This document shows positions 11,501 through 23,302 of a DNA stretch of 64,000 bases, in pieces; positions within the stretch are counted from its first letter, which is position 1; each line of letters starts with the position of its first letter. Made by a program: the position numbers and the translations under genes. The DNA is from Pleodorina starrii (lineage: Eukaryota > Chlorophyta > Chlorophyceae > Chlamydomonadales > Volvocaceae). The notes under the pieces are model-generated. The model saw only the letters and a list, made by a program, of their open reading frames with translations. It ran no database searches and was not told the DNA's origin. The stretch is taken from positions 293,501-357,500 of the forward strand of contig BRXU01000011.1 of the NCBI GenBank assembly GCA_030267565.1, written 5' to 3'.

Positions 11501-14500
11501 GGCGGCGGCACCGACGGCGGCGGCGGCGCCGGCGGCGGCGGGAAAACGGAGTATCAGCCTACGCCGCCGCCGCTGCCGTCGTCACCGCTGGCCTCGCCGA
11601 CGCCGCCGCCGCTGGCGTTACAGAACCCTCGAAACCATGTCGTGACGGGGCTCCGGGGCAGCGTCGGTGGTGCTACGGCGCTTCACCTGGGCAGGCCGTC
11701 GCCGCCGCAGTCTCCGCTGGCGGCGCCGCCGCTGGCGGCCTTCGACACCCGCGCCGGCGCCGGCGCCGTGCCAGCCGATCATGCGGGCCGCAGTGAGCCG
11801 GGCACGCTTCCGCGGTCCCTCTCGCCAGTGCGGGAGCGCGGCGACCTCAACGCTCCGAAACCAGAACCGTCCAGTGGCGGCGGCAGCAGCAGCGGCGGCG
11901 GCGGCGGCGACGGCGGCGACGGTGATGACCGTCGAGCGCCGTTCAGCCAGGGCGGCTCTGGGGAGACCAACGAGTTTGCCGCGCACCAGCGGAGCCCCAA
12001 CGACGTGCTGGCACGCGGGTTTGGTGTAGAGACCCACGGGTCGGAGTCGCCGGGTCCGTCGTCGCTTGCCGCAGCGTCTCCACCGCGGCCGTTGTCGGCC
12101 TCGCAGCCCGCCGTGGCGCCGTTGTCTCGGACGCCTCTCGCCCCCATGGACGCGCCCGGCAAGCGCGGGGGGCTATTCGTGTGCGGTGAGTGCCGTACAT
12201 GTCGTCCCGTTTTTAAGGACCTACCGTACCTACCCCCTGGCCGGTTGTGGTAGATACTTCAGACGCGTCGTAGCAGGAGCAATTGTTGCCGCTTCCGTTA
12301 TTTTACGGTATTTAGCGTAAGGAAGCTGCAACGACTGCTACTGCTACGCTGCTACTGGTACTGCTACTGTTACCGTACAGTTTACTCCAGACGTAAGGCC
12401 CAGCCATCACCCCCCGCCCAGGGTGGCTATCTTATTTTGCTGAGTATCTACGGCCAGAGATACTCCTGGCTCCTTAGTGCTGAGAGTATCTGTCAGGATC
12501 GGTCTAGGAGGGGATTTTACCGGCTAAACACGACCCCGGAAGATATCATGCCCACCTGTGAGGCCGGATTATCTAAACCTTCAATTTTTTGCACGGCAAA
12601 AGTATCTTCAGATTTCCAAAATTATCTCCCGAATACATATTCATATCTTAAGATAGCCACCCTGCCCCCGCCCCTTCCTTCCACGCCCGCTGGCCCCACA
12701 GCCCGCATCCGCAAACCGGACCCGGCTCCGGAGCCCACCCTTCCATCGGAAGACTTTGACGCCGCCTCCGCGTCGCCGCTTTCCGCCGCCTTCGATCTTC
12801 TGTCGCCGCGGCGCGGCGGCGGCTCGCCCCTCGCCGCCCTGCCACCCCACATGGCACCCACCCGCCACCTGGCGTCCCGGGGCGGCACACCAACACTCGC
12901 GCCTCTTCGACCGTCGTCGCCCGGCGGACGATTGCTGATGGGGGACGGCCCCGCGTCTTTTCCTCCCGTGCGCCACAGCCACTCGGGCGTTCCGGCGGCC
13001 GCGCAACGGCCGCTGCCGCCCTGCGGTTCGCCATTGAACTCACGCGGCGGCGGCGACGGCGGCGGCGGTGGCGGCGGTGGCGGTGGCGGCGGTGGCGGTG
13101 GCGGCAGCCGCTACAGCCACGGCCTGGAGCGACGCAACAGCGAAAGTGAGGTTGGCGGCGGCGGCGGCGCTGGAGGCGGCGTCGGCGGTCGCCATAGCAG
13201 CAGTAATGTCGGTGGCGGCGGCGGTGGTGGCGGTGGTGGTGGTGGTGGTGGCGGTGGTGGTGGTGGCGGGCTACCGTCCATCAACGGCGCGCGTGGAAAG
13301 GGTGAGTGCAGTACTACTGCTAAGCCTACATTAGAGACGTTCGGCAATTCCAACGGACATCGGCAGTAGAGGCCGCTTGCGGTGCCCTTTTTTTAAGGTT
13401 TCCGCTACGGTCACCCGCATGGACGGTATCCTTGGTTCGCTTTGCCGTACACGTGTTGCTTTGTCGTACACCGCCCACCATGTCCGGCCATGACTCAGCC
13501 CACACAGCCCAGAACCTGTTCATCTGTTCATTCCCAGTCAAAATGTAGTCCTTGTATGCTACCCTATTATGTTACACGGATAATTGTGCTCGGAACGAAG
13601 GGGGGTCGCAGGATGTATCGAACTTGTTAGGAAGGCGCGATACGCACCGGCATCCCCCTCTGGGTCCCTGCAAAGCGATTTACGGTCATACAAAGTTACA
13701 AACCCCTTCGTTCGTTCGGCCGCGCGGCTGCAACCACTTCCCCTACAGGGCGCCTCTCACCTCCACGGCTGGCTGTCCCCATGGACGGCCGAAGCGCCGG
13801 CCGCATCAGTATTACCAACATCAATCCCAACCCCGCCGGCCACGCCGGCGGCGGCAGCAGAGACCGTGCCTCCCCCGACCGCCTCCTTATCAGCGCCCCC
13901 AGCCGCAGCACCACCTCCGCAATCGACGCCATCCAAGGACCCTGCGGCGGCAGCAGTCTCTCGTCCAAGGCGTCTGTTCAACGCCGGATGTCGTACGACG
14001 GCTCGGGCGTGCTGTCCTCTACTGGCGGCGGCGGCGGTGGAGGTGTCGGCGGCGGCAGTGGTTGCGGATTCCCACTCGTGGAGCCGCCGATGTTGCTGAT
14101 GCTGCACCGGGAGTTCATGGGCGGCGGACCGCGCAGCCGATTCCGCGTGTCGTGCGATGGTGCGTCGCTGACTGATGGGCAACCTGTGATGAAAATGGTT
14201 GGCTTATTATTAATTCTTATTAATATTATGCGCGCTTGCCCGGCCATTCGCCTTAAACGGCGCTATAGCACACAGAAAAAAACACCTGCACATACAGCTC
14301 TTTGCGCCATGTTCGTTCTCCCGCCCCCACTGTAACCAAACCCGCCTTCCGCTGACCAATCCACTTTCACACAATTCCATCCAATCCTATTTGTATGCAA
14401 TTCAATCCAACCCCTCGCTTCGTTCGATTCGTTTCTCCACCCTCAATCCACCCCCTTGCGCCACTTTGTCCTGCTTGTTTACGCTTCTGTACGCCTCGCA

Positions 14501-17500
14501 GGCGGCGGCGGCGGCGGCAAGGCCGAGTGGCGCAACCACGGCATCTCCTGCCCCGCCTCCCCCACCAAGACATCCTCGCCGGCCAGCAACCGCCAGGCCG
14601 GCAGCATATTGGGCCACACCACGGCCCCCAACTCGCCCAGGGGAGGTCAGCGCGTGGCTGGACCCAGCTTCGGAGGCGGCGTGTCCGCTCCGCCGGTGGG
14701 TCGCCGCTTGACGGAACCATTAAACGCCTTTGTATCTCCGTGAGCCCCGGCCACCGCCGCAATTACATATATGGACCCGTAACGTTGAACTGTGAAGTTG
14801 CGCTTTCAATTTGCCGGTACCGTATATAAATAACTTCTCATTCATCAAACAAATATCCCTTCCCCTGCAGGCCCGCCTCCCCGCCACCGCCGCCACCACC
14901 GCCGCTCTCAAGCCTTCTCGCGTTGCCGTACCAAAGCTGTTGATCCCAACCAGACCCCTTCCATCGCCGCCGACGACGCCGCCGCCAGCGGCATCGCTCA
15001 GCCCCCGCCCGCCGCCCTCCCCCGCCGCCACCCCTCGACTGCCACCAGCGGACGCGCCCATGGATCCCGTCAATTTGGCCCTGCTGGCCATACGCCTGGC
15101 GGTTCCTTTCTGCCGCAGCGACTCGCCGGCGGCGGCAGTGCCGCCGCTTCTGATGCCGCTGCTGACGCCGCTGCTGGCGGCGGCGCCGCCGCCGCCGCCG
15201 CTGCCGCAGCCGGTTCCGGAGGAGACCTCCGCGCGGATTGAAGGCCTGCGGGCGCGGTGCCAGGCGAAGCTTGAGGAGTTGCAGCGTTGTAGCCAGCTCA
15301 TCTCCATGTTTTTAAATCGGTGCAACGCTGGTTGGGCGGAGGCGCAAGCGTGGACGGCGCCGTCGATGGTGACGCAGCCGCAGCTGACCGCGTTCACGCG
15401 CTCTGATGCCGGCATCCACTTCCGTGAGGAGTTGCTGCGCATGCTGTGCAGCGGCGCTGTCGCCGTACACCTTCGCGCCGGCGACGACTTCCTCGAGCCC
15501 GGCATGTCGTACGGCGGCCTGGAGCGCAGGGGCGGCGGCATGGCTGGCTTCACGACCGACGCCGGCGGCGGCGGAGGCCCGTTGTCAGTGCTTCGATGGG
15601 GGTCCAAGTGGCCAGGCGCCCCCGCCGCACCGATCGCCGCCGGCGGCCCTGGCGGCGGCAGCGGGCTTGCCGTACCGGGAGGGCTGTACCGCAGTACGGC
15701 ACCGGATGTGTGGACGCAGGACCCCTGGCGCATGCTGGAGACGTACAGGTGCTTGCCGTTCATAACCTTTGCTTGTAAAACGTTAAACGTAGCTGCCGTA
15801 CAAAGCGGCTGTGCGGCCCAGGTAGGTATGCGCGGGTCGTGCACTCGCGACGCCCCATTCACTCCTCGTTCTGCCCTCGATACCCGCTGTGCGCAAAAGT
15901 CCGCCAGCTCCCATGCACCCCGAAGATCCCATTTTGTAACATGGATCCCTCTCTCTGCATCCTCTTCGCACCTTCCCCTCCACAAACCTGAAGTCCCCAA
16001 TCACCCCATCGCCCCCTCATCCTCCCAATTTGGCCATCACAGGCCCGGCCTGCTGGTCCCGGGTTCGATGCGAATCGAGGGCGTGCCACTGGGCTGTCGA
16101 TATGTGGCCGCCTTGGTGTTGGCTCTGGAGGCTCTGGCGGGTCGAGAGGCCGTTGAGAAGCTGCCGCTGGTACTGGTGGTCAGCGAGGATCAGCAGGACG
16201 AGGTGGTCCGCCAGCTGTGGGCATACAGGTTCTTCGGGTAAGTGGGTTGGCGGGCGGTTAAGAGTCGATGACGCTAGCTAGCGGCCGAGATGGCGGTTGT
16301 CGGTTTGTACGGTTGTGGGCTGTTGGAGTTGCGGTAACTCATCCTCATCATCAACCGCCGCAGCCGCAGCCCTTCGCCAGCCTTACTCACTACACGTCCT
16401 CGCTCATCAATTGTGCCTGCTTGCTTTCGCAACCTTGCTTTCATACAACGCTTGCTGCAGTTTGTCTGTTCGTCGGTTCGCAGCCTTGACGTACCCCTCC
16501 CCGACTTGCTCCCCGTTCCATTTTGGGCGGGTGTGGGGTCCTGGGGTGTGTGTGCTTGATTGCAGCTTCCCTTCCCCGCTGCTTCCCGCGGTCCCTGTCC
16601 CTTGCCTTCCACCCCCCTTTCCCCTGCTCCCCTGCCTGCCCCTCTGCCCCTCTACCCGCCCTCACCCCTTGGCGCAGCATCCCCCGCGAAAACGTGGTGT
16701 TTCTGGTGCAGCCCTCCCACCCGGGTTACTGCTACCACTCCTCCAAACGCACATGGCTACCAGGTGATGCCTCCCACAGCCTTCCGCTGGGCAGTGGCTA
16801 CGGGCTGATGCAGCTGGCGTGGCGGGAGGAAGCGCTGGCGGTCAGCGAGGAGGGCTGTTTGGAGCCGCTTCGCACGTCGGCGCTCAGCTGGATGGAGGCG
16901 CGCGGCGTAACGTGCGTGCGGGCTGCGGGAGGGCTGCGTGCGGGCTGGAGGCAGCGGGGTCTTGGACGCGTGTGTCGCGTGGTGGTGGCGGTAGCCACCG
17001 TAATAGGGGTTGCTAGCTTGCTACGGTTGGCTTCAGCACCCTTCAAGGGTCGTTTTTCGATGGTTAATGCGGTGGATGGTGGGGAAGGACGGCCTGGTAC
17101 GAGTGTCCCACAAGTCAACTGTTGGGGCTTGTGAGAGAGTGTGCGTGTGTGTGTTTTGTGCCGTAATGCATGCGGCAAGAGAAAGATGGGGAGCGGGGGC
17201 AATGACGTCGCACAGTTTACTTGTAGGTCCGGTTTGAGGTCTGTGTCGCGACTGAGGATCTGGGGATCGGTGGCTGTTAGCGGCTCGCATCTACATGCCC
17301 AATGCAATCCTTCCGACCTGCGCTGCTGCGGACGGGTGTCCACGTGTCTGGTGGTCGCAGGTGGTTGGTCAGCAGGCGCGCCCGGGATGTCAGCTTGCTG
17401 GCCAGTAACGGCGTTCTGGATCTCAACACCCTGGCGTACGGACTGTACTACCGCACGGACCGGTAAGTTGGTTACCAGTTACCAATCGATTGGGCCGGTT

Positions 17501-20500
17501 GCGTGGGGCCGTTGGATTGGGGTGCTGGTCAGGTTGGCGGGATTGAGGCGCCTACCTCACCTCCTCACTCGCCGCCTCTAGCCCCTGAATAGGCCCTCAT
17601 CACCTCCTCACTCGCCGCCTCTAAGCCCTAAATAGGCCCTGCTTTTATTAGGATGCGAGTGTTACATAGGCGGCCTGATTTCACATCGGTCCTTTCTATT
17701 AGAGGTCCAGTTTCTTACTGTGGGAACAACGTCTGTGTGTCTTGTCCCCCCGCTCCCCAACCAAATGTCGCAGGTCCCCCGAGACCAACATCGTCATGGA
17801 GGCCGCTTCCACCAGCAGTCTGTTGCTATCTCGAGTGCTGGACAGGTGAGCGATGGTAACGTATGGCAAAGGCACTAGTTGACATTTCCGGGTATCTCCC
17901 AGACGTTACACTCCCCCCCTTTGGAGGGACCGTCCCGGGACCGGTTTTAAGCCCCTCACCCACCGCCAACCATCCGCAGCAACCGTCTACAGACGACATT
18001 GCGTCAGGTCAGGACCACCACGCCTGCCTCAAGCTTTAGATTTAGAGCGTGGACCTTTGCAGACATCTGTCAGGATCAAACCCACGACCACAGCTTTCAC
18101 TGTGATTCCCCGCCTGGAGCGGGTTTCTAGGGTCCGAGTCTCGATACCATTTGTAACGTATGGCAAGGCACTAGTTGACATTTCCGGGTATCTCCCAGAT
18201 CTTACAGCGATGAGGGGCAGTGGGGCACCACCTTGCACGTGAGCGGCGCCGGTCTGGAGCGCGGTATGGGGCGCGGTATGAAGCGCGGTATGGAGCGCGC
18301 AAAGGGGGGCTGGCACGCAGGCCGCCAGCGGGCAGCAGGCGCGCGCCAGCCGCCAAACAAACGGTCCTCCTTGACCTCTCCCTCGCTCCCAACCAATCGC
18401 CCCAACGCGCACCGCCCCTGCCTATCCCCAATCAGCGTCATCATGAGCCGTCGCCTGGACGAAAAAGCGGCGGCGGCAGCCGCCGCCATCAACGCCGCAT
18501 ACGGCACCAGCAGCAGCAGCGCCAACACCTCTTCTGCTGTCGCCACCTCGGGCTTCATCCGGCCCGGCACCGTCGTCATCAGCCCGGATTCCACGCCGCC
18601 CGCGAGCCCCACCACCTCCAGCAAGAACCTCCTCCAATCCTCAGCCAACAATAAAAGCCCTTGGTCTGCTGTCGCCAGTGGCGATCCCTTAGGCGGCCGC
18701 AAGCCGAAACAGCAGCAGCAGCCGCAGCGGCCCAGCCACCAGATCGTGGAGCTGAGCCCCACGGACCTCGCAACGCCCGCCATGCGGGCCGTGTTGGCGG
18801 ACTACCAGGAGGTCGGGCGGGTGATGGCGGGACTGGGTCGCTACATGATGCACCTGCCCAGCATCACACGTACGTACGTGGGTATTGCGATTGGGCTAGT
18901 GCGTGCCGCGAGGGAGTGCCGCGAGGGAGTGCCGCGAGGGAGTGCCGCGAGGGAGTGCCGCGAGCGAGTGCCGCGAGCGAGTGCCGCGAGCGAGTGCCGC
19001 GAGCGAGTGCCGCGAGGGAGTGCCGCGAGCGAGTGCCGCGAGCAAGTGCCACGAGCGAGTGCCGCGAGCGAGTGCCGCGAGCAAATGCCGCGAGGGAGTG
19101 CCGCGAGCCAGTGGCGCGAGCGAGTGCCGCGAGCGAGTGCCGCGAGCGAGTGCCGCGAGCGAGTGCCGCGAGCGAGTGCCGCGAGCGAGTGCCGCGAGCG
19201 AGTGCCGCGAGCGAGTGCCGCGAGCGAGTCCTTGAATGAATCGCAAGTCCTATCTTATTACCTCCGCTGCGATCACCGCCGTCTTGTGGGGAATAAAATG
19301 CTCTACTCACCTCGCTCGTTTGCACCGTAACGACTAATAACTCGCAGCGCCGCCCCCCGCTCTTTTTCTCTCTTCCTCTCATTCTCTCATTCTCTTCTCT
19401 TTGACACACACAAATTACACACACATTCCCAAAATGCAAAATCCAACGCCTACAGCCATGCTGGCCGGCCGTCTGTCGGTGCTGCGCCCCAAGCTGGGCC
19501 TGGTGGACGACCTGCTGCACGTGCGCATGGAGCTCTCCGATCTCACGTCGGCGCACAATGCATCGTCGCTGCTGCTGCAGGTACGGATACTCGTACGGCA
19601 GTTGCCGTAGTGTACGACACAAAATGGATGGACGGCCGCCGTCAATCGCGGCAAAGAAACCGTTATTCGAAAGAATGACAAAGGCCCCTCCGCCGACCGC
19701 TATCTATCGAAGACGCCGTAAAAAAGGCGTCTCGTACTGATGTATGCGGAATGCCGGCGGTGCACGCACGTACCGGTAGTCTCCCGCCGCCGCTATCGTC
19801 GTCTGTCCCGCTGTTCCCTGATCACGCACGGCAACCTTGTGGCCCTGCAAACTCGCCCGTACTACTTTAGGAACTAGGGCTGGACACGCGACAACTAGAT
19901 CCATCAATACCCTCCCTAAAAGTTGGCACCGCAAACCTCCCTCCGGGTGTCACCGTCTCCCCTGATGATGAGCGGCCCGCCGGTGTCCTCCCTGCCGCCT
20001 GCCGCCGGCCCCCCCTGGATCAGGCGCGATCCGATACCCCCCAACTGGTGGTCCAGGACGATGTGGAGACACTCCTGCCGCTGCTGCAGGTACGGTGTCG
20101 TACTGTACGACACTGTGTCGTATGGCACGGAAAACTCTATGGGTGGTCATGCAGGGCTGCGCCCTCACTGCACGCACACGTAGCTAGCAGCTTGCAGACG
20201 CAATCAAGACAGCATGGTCGCGTTTGCTTTCAATGTAAAATTTTACCCTTCATTCCGTACAAATGTACTTCATACATATGTACTGCAGGCGCAGGACAGC
20301 AACCCCCTCTTCCGGCAGCTGCTGGTTTCATATAAGGTCGTCGAGGAGAACCGGAAGCGGTACTCGCCGTCGGCGGCGTCGGACGGCAGCCGACGGGTCG
20401 GCGGCGGCGGCGGCAGCAGCGGCGCAGCTGGCAGCAGCGGCAGCGGCGGCAGCGGTGAGGGCGGCGACGCCAGTAACCACCGGCAGGGTCTTCCCTCCCC

Positions 20501-22679
20501 GACGCAGCCGCCGCCGAACCCCAAGGTTCAACGCATCCTGGTGTTTTTGGCGGCCAATACGGTGAGTGCGTGGGCGCTGGGCAGGTGCATCGCAATGCGG
20601 TGGCTGCACCTGGACGGCGGGTTTCGAGTGTTTTCACGCCATGTTGTCCACCACGCACCTCGCTCTCCGTTAGCAAACAGCAACATGGACAAACCACGCA
20701 ATAACTGGGTCCACCCGTCACCTCATCAGACCTCATCACCAACTCTCCGTCGGTGACACCTGCATGCCCATTACGTAACGCACGCCCAACACCCCATAAA
20801 CACCGACACCACGGCGTCTGCTGCATCGGCGCGGCGGCACCGGCACCGGCACCGGCGTGTGACCGCAGATTTCCACAGCCGCCGTCGCGATGGCGGCGAC
20901 TCTGGCTCAGCCGGGCCGCGATACGGTGACGCTGGCAACGGTGGTTTCGGAGGTGCCCGGGGTACGGCAACACGGTGAGGAGTTGCTTGCCAAGTACTCC
21001 ACCGAGTTCAAAAAGCTGGGCGGCGCACATTACACCTGCGAGGTGGTGGTGAGTCATGTTTCTCGATATAGTCCGGAAGTCGAACGGCGCGACTTGCTCG
21101 CTCGGGTACGACGCGGCGACCGACCCGTGGATCGTTCGGCCGGCAGTCCAACAGCCCACGCATGAATTGCGTTTGCGTGCCCATGCATCAGGGTCCCCCC
21201 CCCCGACATCTGCCGCTCATTCGTCAGTGGCCTGCCCGGGCGGGGCTTTTTTGGCAGTCAAATAATCCAATCTCAACGCTTTGAGCCACGCACGCACGCA
21301 GTCCTAATTCGTCGTACAGGAAACGTACAAGAAAACCGTGCTGCACTCCTGTACTCCTGCGTGCTCCTGCACTCACAGGAGCGCGGTAACTGCGGCCTCA
21401 TTGACTGCATGGAGGAATTCTCAAGCCGCCATGGCGCCACGCTCGTGGTCATGGGATCCGACTCTCTCACCTCCAAGGCCAACATGTCCGTCCCCACCGC
21501 CTCCGCAACCTCCCCCGCCTCCCTCCACATTATCGGCTCCGTCACACTCGCGCTCCTGCGCCGCCTACCCATGCCGCTTCTGCTCGTGACGCGCGCTTCT
21601 GCAACGGCGGTTACCGCTGCCGCGACTGCGGGCTCAGTGGAGCAAGTCGGCGGTATCGGCGGCGGCGGCCGCCGGCGCACGCTTCGCTGTCTGGCGGTGA
21701 TCGAGGGACACGCGGCTGGGATGATTGATTACCTCGCTTCGCGGCTGTGCGACGGCAGGGCGGGAGACCAGCTGTACTTGTCGTACATCCGTACAAGTAC
21801 CTTGATGACGCGGCAGCAGTTGGACAACATCAGGGCGCTTATCAGCCGCTTCACGCACCAGGCCGCCGGTAAGTCGCGACACAGCAACCAACTACCAATG
21901 ACGAATTTAGCCCCGCCCTGAGCCCCGTTATGCTTTGACTATTGAGTTCAAGGAACATCAATAGAGGGAGGGAGGGGATCCATGTCATTTTTGGCAAACA
22001 CACGACTGCACGAGGGCTGGTGGGCGGGCTTTGCGACGACAGCAATCATCATCGCGGCCGCCGAACACAGTTCATGAAACTGTCAAAATTCCTCTAAAAG
22101 TATTTCACAATAAAAGTTACTACCATGTCGCAACCCGCAGCCAACGGCCCGCCAGCCGGGTCGCGCATCGCTGCTGCGGGAAACGTCAGAATGAACGTCA
22201 GAGTTCGCAGCATGATACCATTCTGCCGAAATGATTTAAATTTTTTCACGCAGTCAGGTCAGCGGCTCGTAAGGCCAGCGAATCCATTGTCAGGCCATCA
22301 AGCCGCGGCTAGCGAGGCGCGACGCCGCTTGCCCGTGATGTAGCTCTATGCCGCGACTTATCGTCAATCTTCATCACAACACTGAGCCCCATCGCCAGCG
22401 CGAAACATCTACGTCGTTACATAACACGCTTGCCGCGCCCGCCTCTCACTACTGCTGCCCAATCCAGCCCTCAACATGCGTCCCGCCAAGACGCTCATTC
22501 TGGACGGCCCCGCGGACCGCGCACTCGCTACCGCGGTGGCGGATCACGGCATAGATCTGTTGGCGGTGCCGGCGGTGCCGCTGGGGCACCAGGTGCCGCC
22601 GGCGGTGCTCGCGACTATGCGCGCCGCCAGTACGGCAGTGCTGTGGTACAGGGACGCGCAGCAGTTGCCTGAACTGTGA
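8543..22679 (+). CDS. UDP-sugar-pyrophosphorylase-like and tandem USP-domain protein
   Basis: Exons: 8543-8648, 8755-8816, 9177-9328 (or to 9277), 9561-9601, 9811-9975, 10198-10271, 10696-10754, 11105-11178, 11421-12185, 12657-13301, 13749-14159, 14502-14695, 14871-15748, 16043-16237, 16678-16911, 17361-17462, 17774-17845, 18436-18869, 19456-19580, 19871-20089, 20289-20561, 20869-21048, 21379-21868, 22468-22679. All phases agree: 2,053 aa (2,036 with the alternative donor). MGNGLS at the N-terminus fits N-myristoylation. Residues about 245-916 are Gly/Pro/Ser-rich linker. About 1105-1367 follows the UDPGP-family order: GAVAVHLRAGDDFLEPG where the GGxGTRLG loop belongs, LPLVLVVSEDQQDE, FFGIPRENVVFLVQP, PLGSGYGLMQLAW and RGVTWLVSRRARDV. 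The glycine loop is degenerate, suggesting loss of catalysis. Residues about 1748-1894 form a USP domain (KVQRILVF, GATLVVMGSDS, IGSVTLALLRRLPMPLLLVT); a second, divergent one runs from RTLRCLAVIEG to the end. USP domains bind ATP or act in stress signalling. The UDPGP assignment is inference; the first USP domain is firm. Confidence 0.75.
10999..11058 (+). repeat. Dispersed intronic motif, copy B
   Basis: Nearly identical to 5281-5338: GGTCCG, then TCGCTAACGCCGTCTCCGTC, CGCTGCGGTATC, a T-rich stretch and TTACCCCGCC. It lies in the intron 10755-11104 of the USP-domain gene. Confidence 0.6.
12419..12664. mobile_element. hAT-like MITE, 246 bp, supplies a splice acceptor
   Basis: Perfect 16-bp terminal inverted repeats, CAGGGTGGCTATCTTA at 12419-12434 and its complement at 12649-12664. 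They are flanked by a perfect 8-bp target duplication CCCCCGCC (12411-12418 and 12665-12672). No coding capacity. Internal short palindromes around GAGTATCT/AGATACTC lie near 12443-12466. The CAGGG terminus and 8-bp duplication are hallmarks of hAT elements. The right inverted repeat contains the AG acceptor at 12655-12656; the last eight bases of the element and the target duplication are translated as the start of the next exon. Confidence 0.85.
13042..13270. repeat. Gly-codon (GGC/GGT)n tracts in coding exon
   Basis: Two polyglycine tracts, about 13046-13105 and 13203-13269, in the linker exon of the USP-domain gene. They are encoded by nearly pure GGC/GGT triplets, so length polymorphism is expected. 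Confidence 0.8.
17856..18205 (+). mobile_element. Non-autonomous element with terminal direct repeats, copy 1
   Basis: A 54-bp repeat at 17856-17909 (begins GTAACGTATGGC, ends CCCAGACGTTAC) recurs in the same orientation at 18153-18205, enclosing about 240 bp without coding capacity. The repeat starts GTAACGT and ends ACGTTAC, so the whole element also has short inverted ends. A 7-bp target duplication AGCGATG flanks it (17849-17855, 18206-18212). It sits in the intron 17846-18435 of the USP-domain gene, ten bases after the donor. A second, inverted copy is at 40827-41175. Confidence 0.8.
18905..19229. repeat. 13-bp satellite array, about 25 copies
   Basis: Tandem units GCCGCGAGCGAGT, with a GGGAGT variant at the 5' end. 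It lies entirely within the intron 18870-19455 of the USP-domain gene. Because 13 is not a multiple of three and the unit lacks stops, long open frames with a 13-residue period exist on both strands; they are not genes. Confidence 0.9.
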
Positions 22680-23297
22680 TGGCGTCGTCGTACATCGTAC
22701 AAGTGGGCTACATACACACCGTGGCTAAATTTACGCGGAGCGAGCATCGTGCGTGGATGGCTGGATTGATATGACGTGGCGAAAGGGGTCGGTTTATTTA
22801 GGATAGGGGGTGCAGCGAACGAATGTGGGCGGCATACATTTGCAATCTGCGTGTGGATAGGGTAGAAGGCGCGCTTCGTTTGGAGGGAGGCCGGAGCGCC
22901 GCCCGGCGGGTCCGCTTGTGCTGTCCAACGGCTGGCGGCGTTGGTTGGGGGCGGCCATAGTGGTTGGATATTGGTTTCAACGAGCGAGCGGGCGAGCGAG
23001 CGAGAGGAATGGGTCATTTGTTGGTTGAGAATAGCGCTGCCGCTTAACCGCTCCCATCCCGTGCCATGCCCTGCCCGCGTGTGCGTGCGTGCGTGGCATC
23101 TGAAAGTCTGACTCATCAGGGAGGCGACCTTCTATCTATCCAGGACGCGACGACGAGGGGAATGCGTGCGGCGATCGCGGATCGCCTCTTCTCTGCTGCT
23201 GGCCATACGATCCCTCCATTTCCCTTCGTTTTCAATGTTGTGAGGCGAATCTGCGAGTAGAAATAGGTTCGCTCGTCGACGCGGGCTTCTGGGTGCG

Positions 23298-23302
23298 TGT
23301 AA
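23298..23302 (+). terminator. Possible TGTAA polyadenylation signal, USP-domain gene
   Basis: TGTAA about 620 nt after the stop at 22679, with a second TGTAA at 23311-23315. No closer copy is visible. Confidence 0.35.

Noticed and set aside
17846..18207. Introner-type intron made almost exactly of a transposable element
   Set aside because: A splice to 18208 would fit the preceding exon, but that frame then needs an out-of-phase join to the following coding block. A single intron 17846-18435 gives matching phase, so the element is nested inside a longer intron.
18239..18435. Open frame with GAGLERGMGRGMKRGMERA between 18239 and 18435
   Set aside because: Made of tandem GCGCGGTATG units inside the intron 17846-18435; the following exon joins the upstream exon in phase without it.
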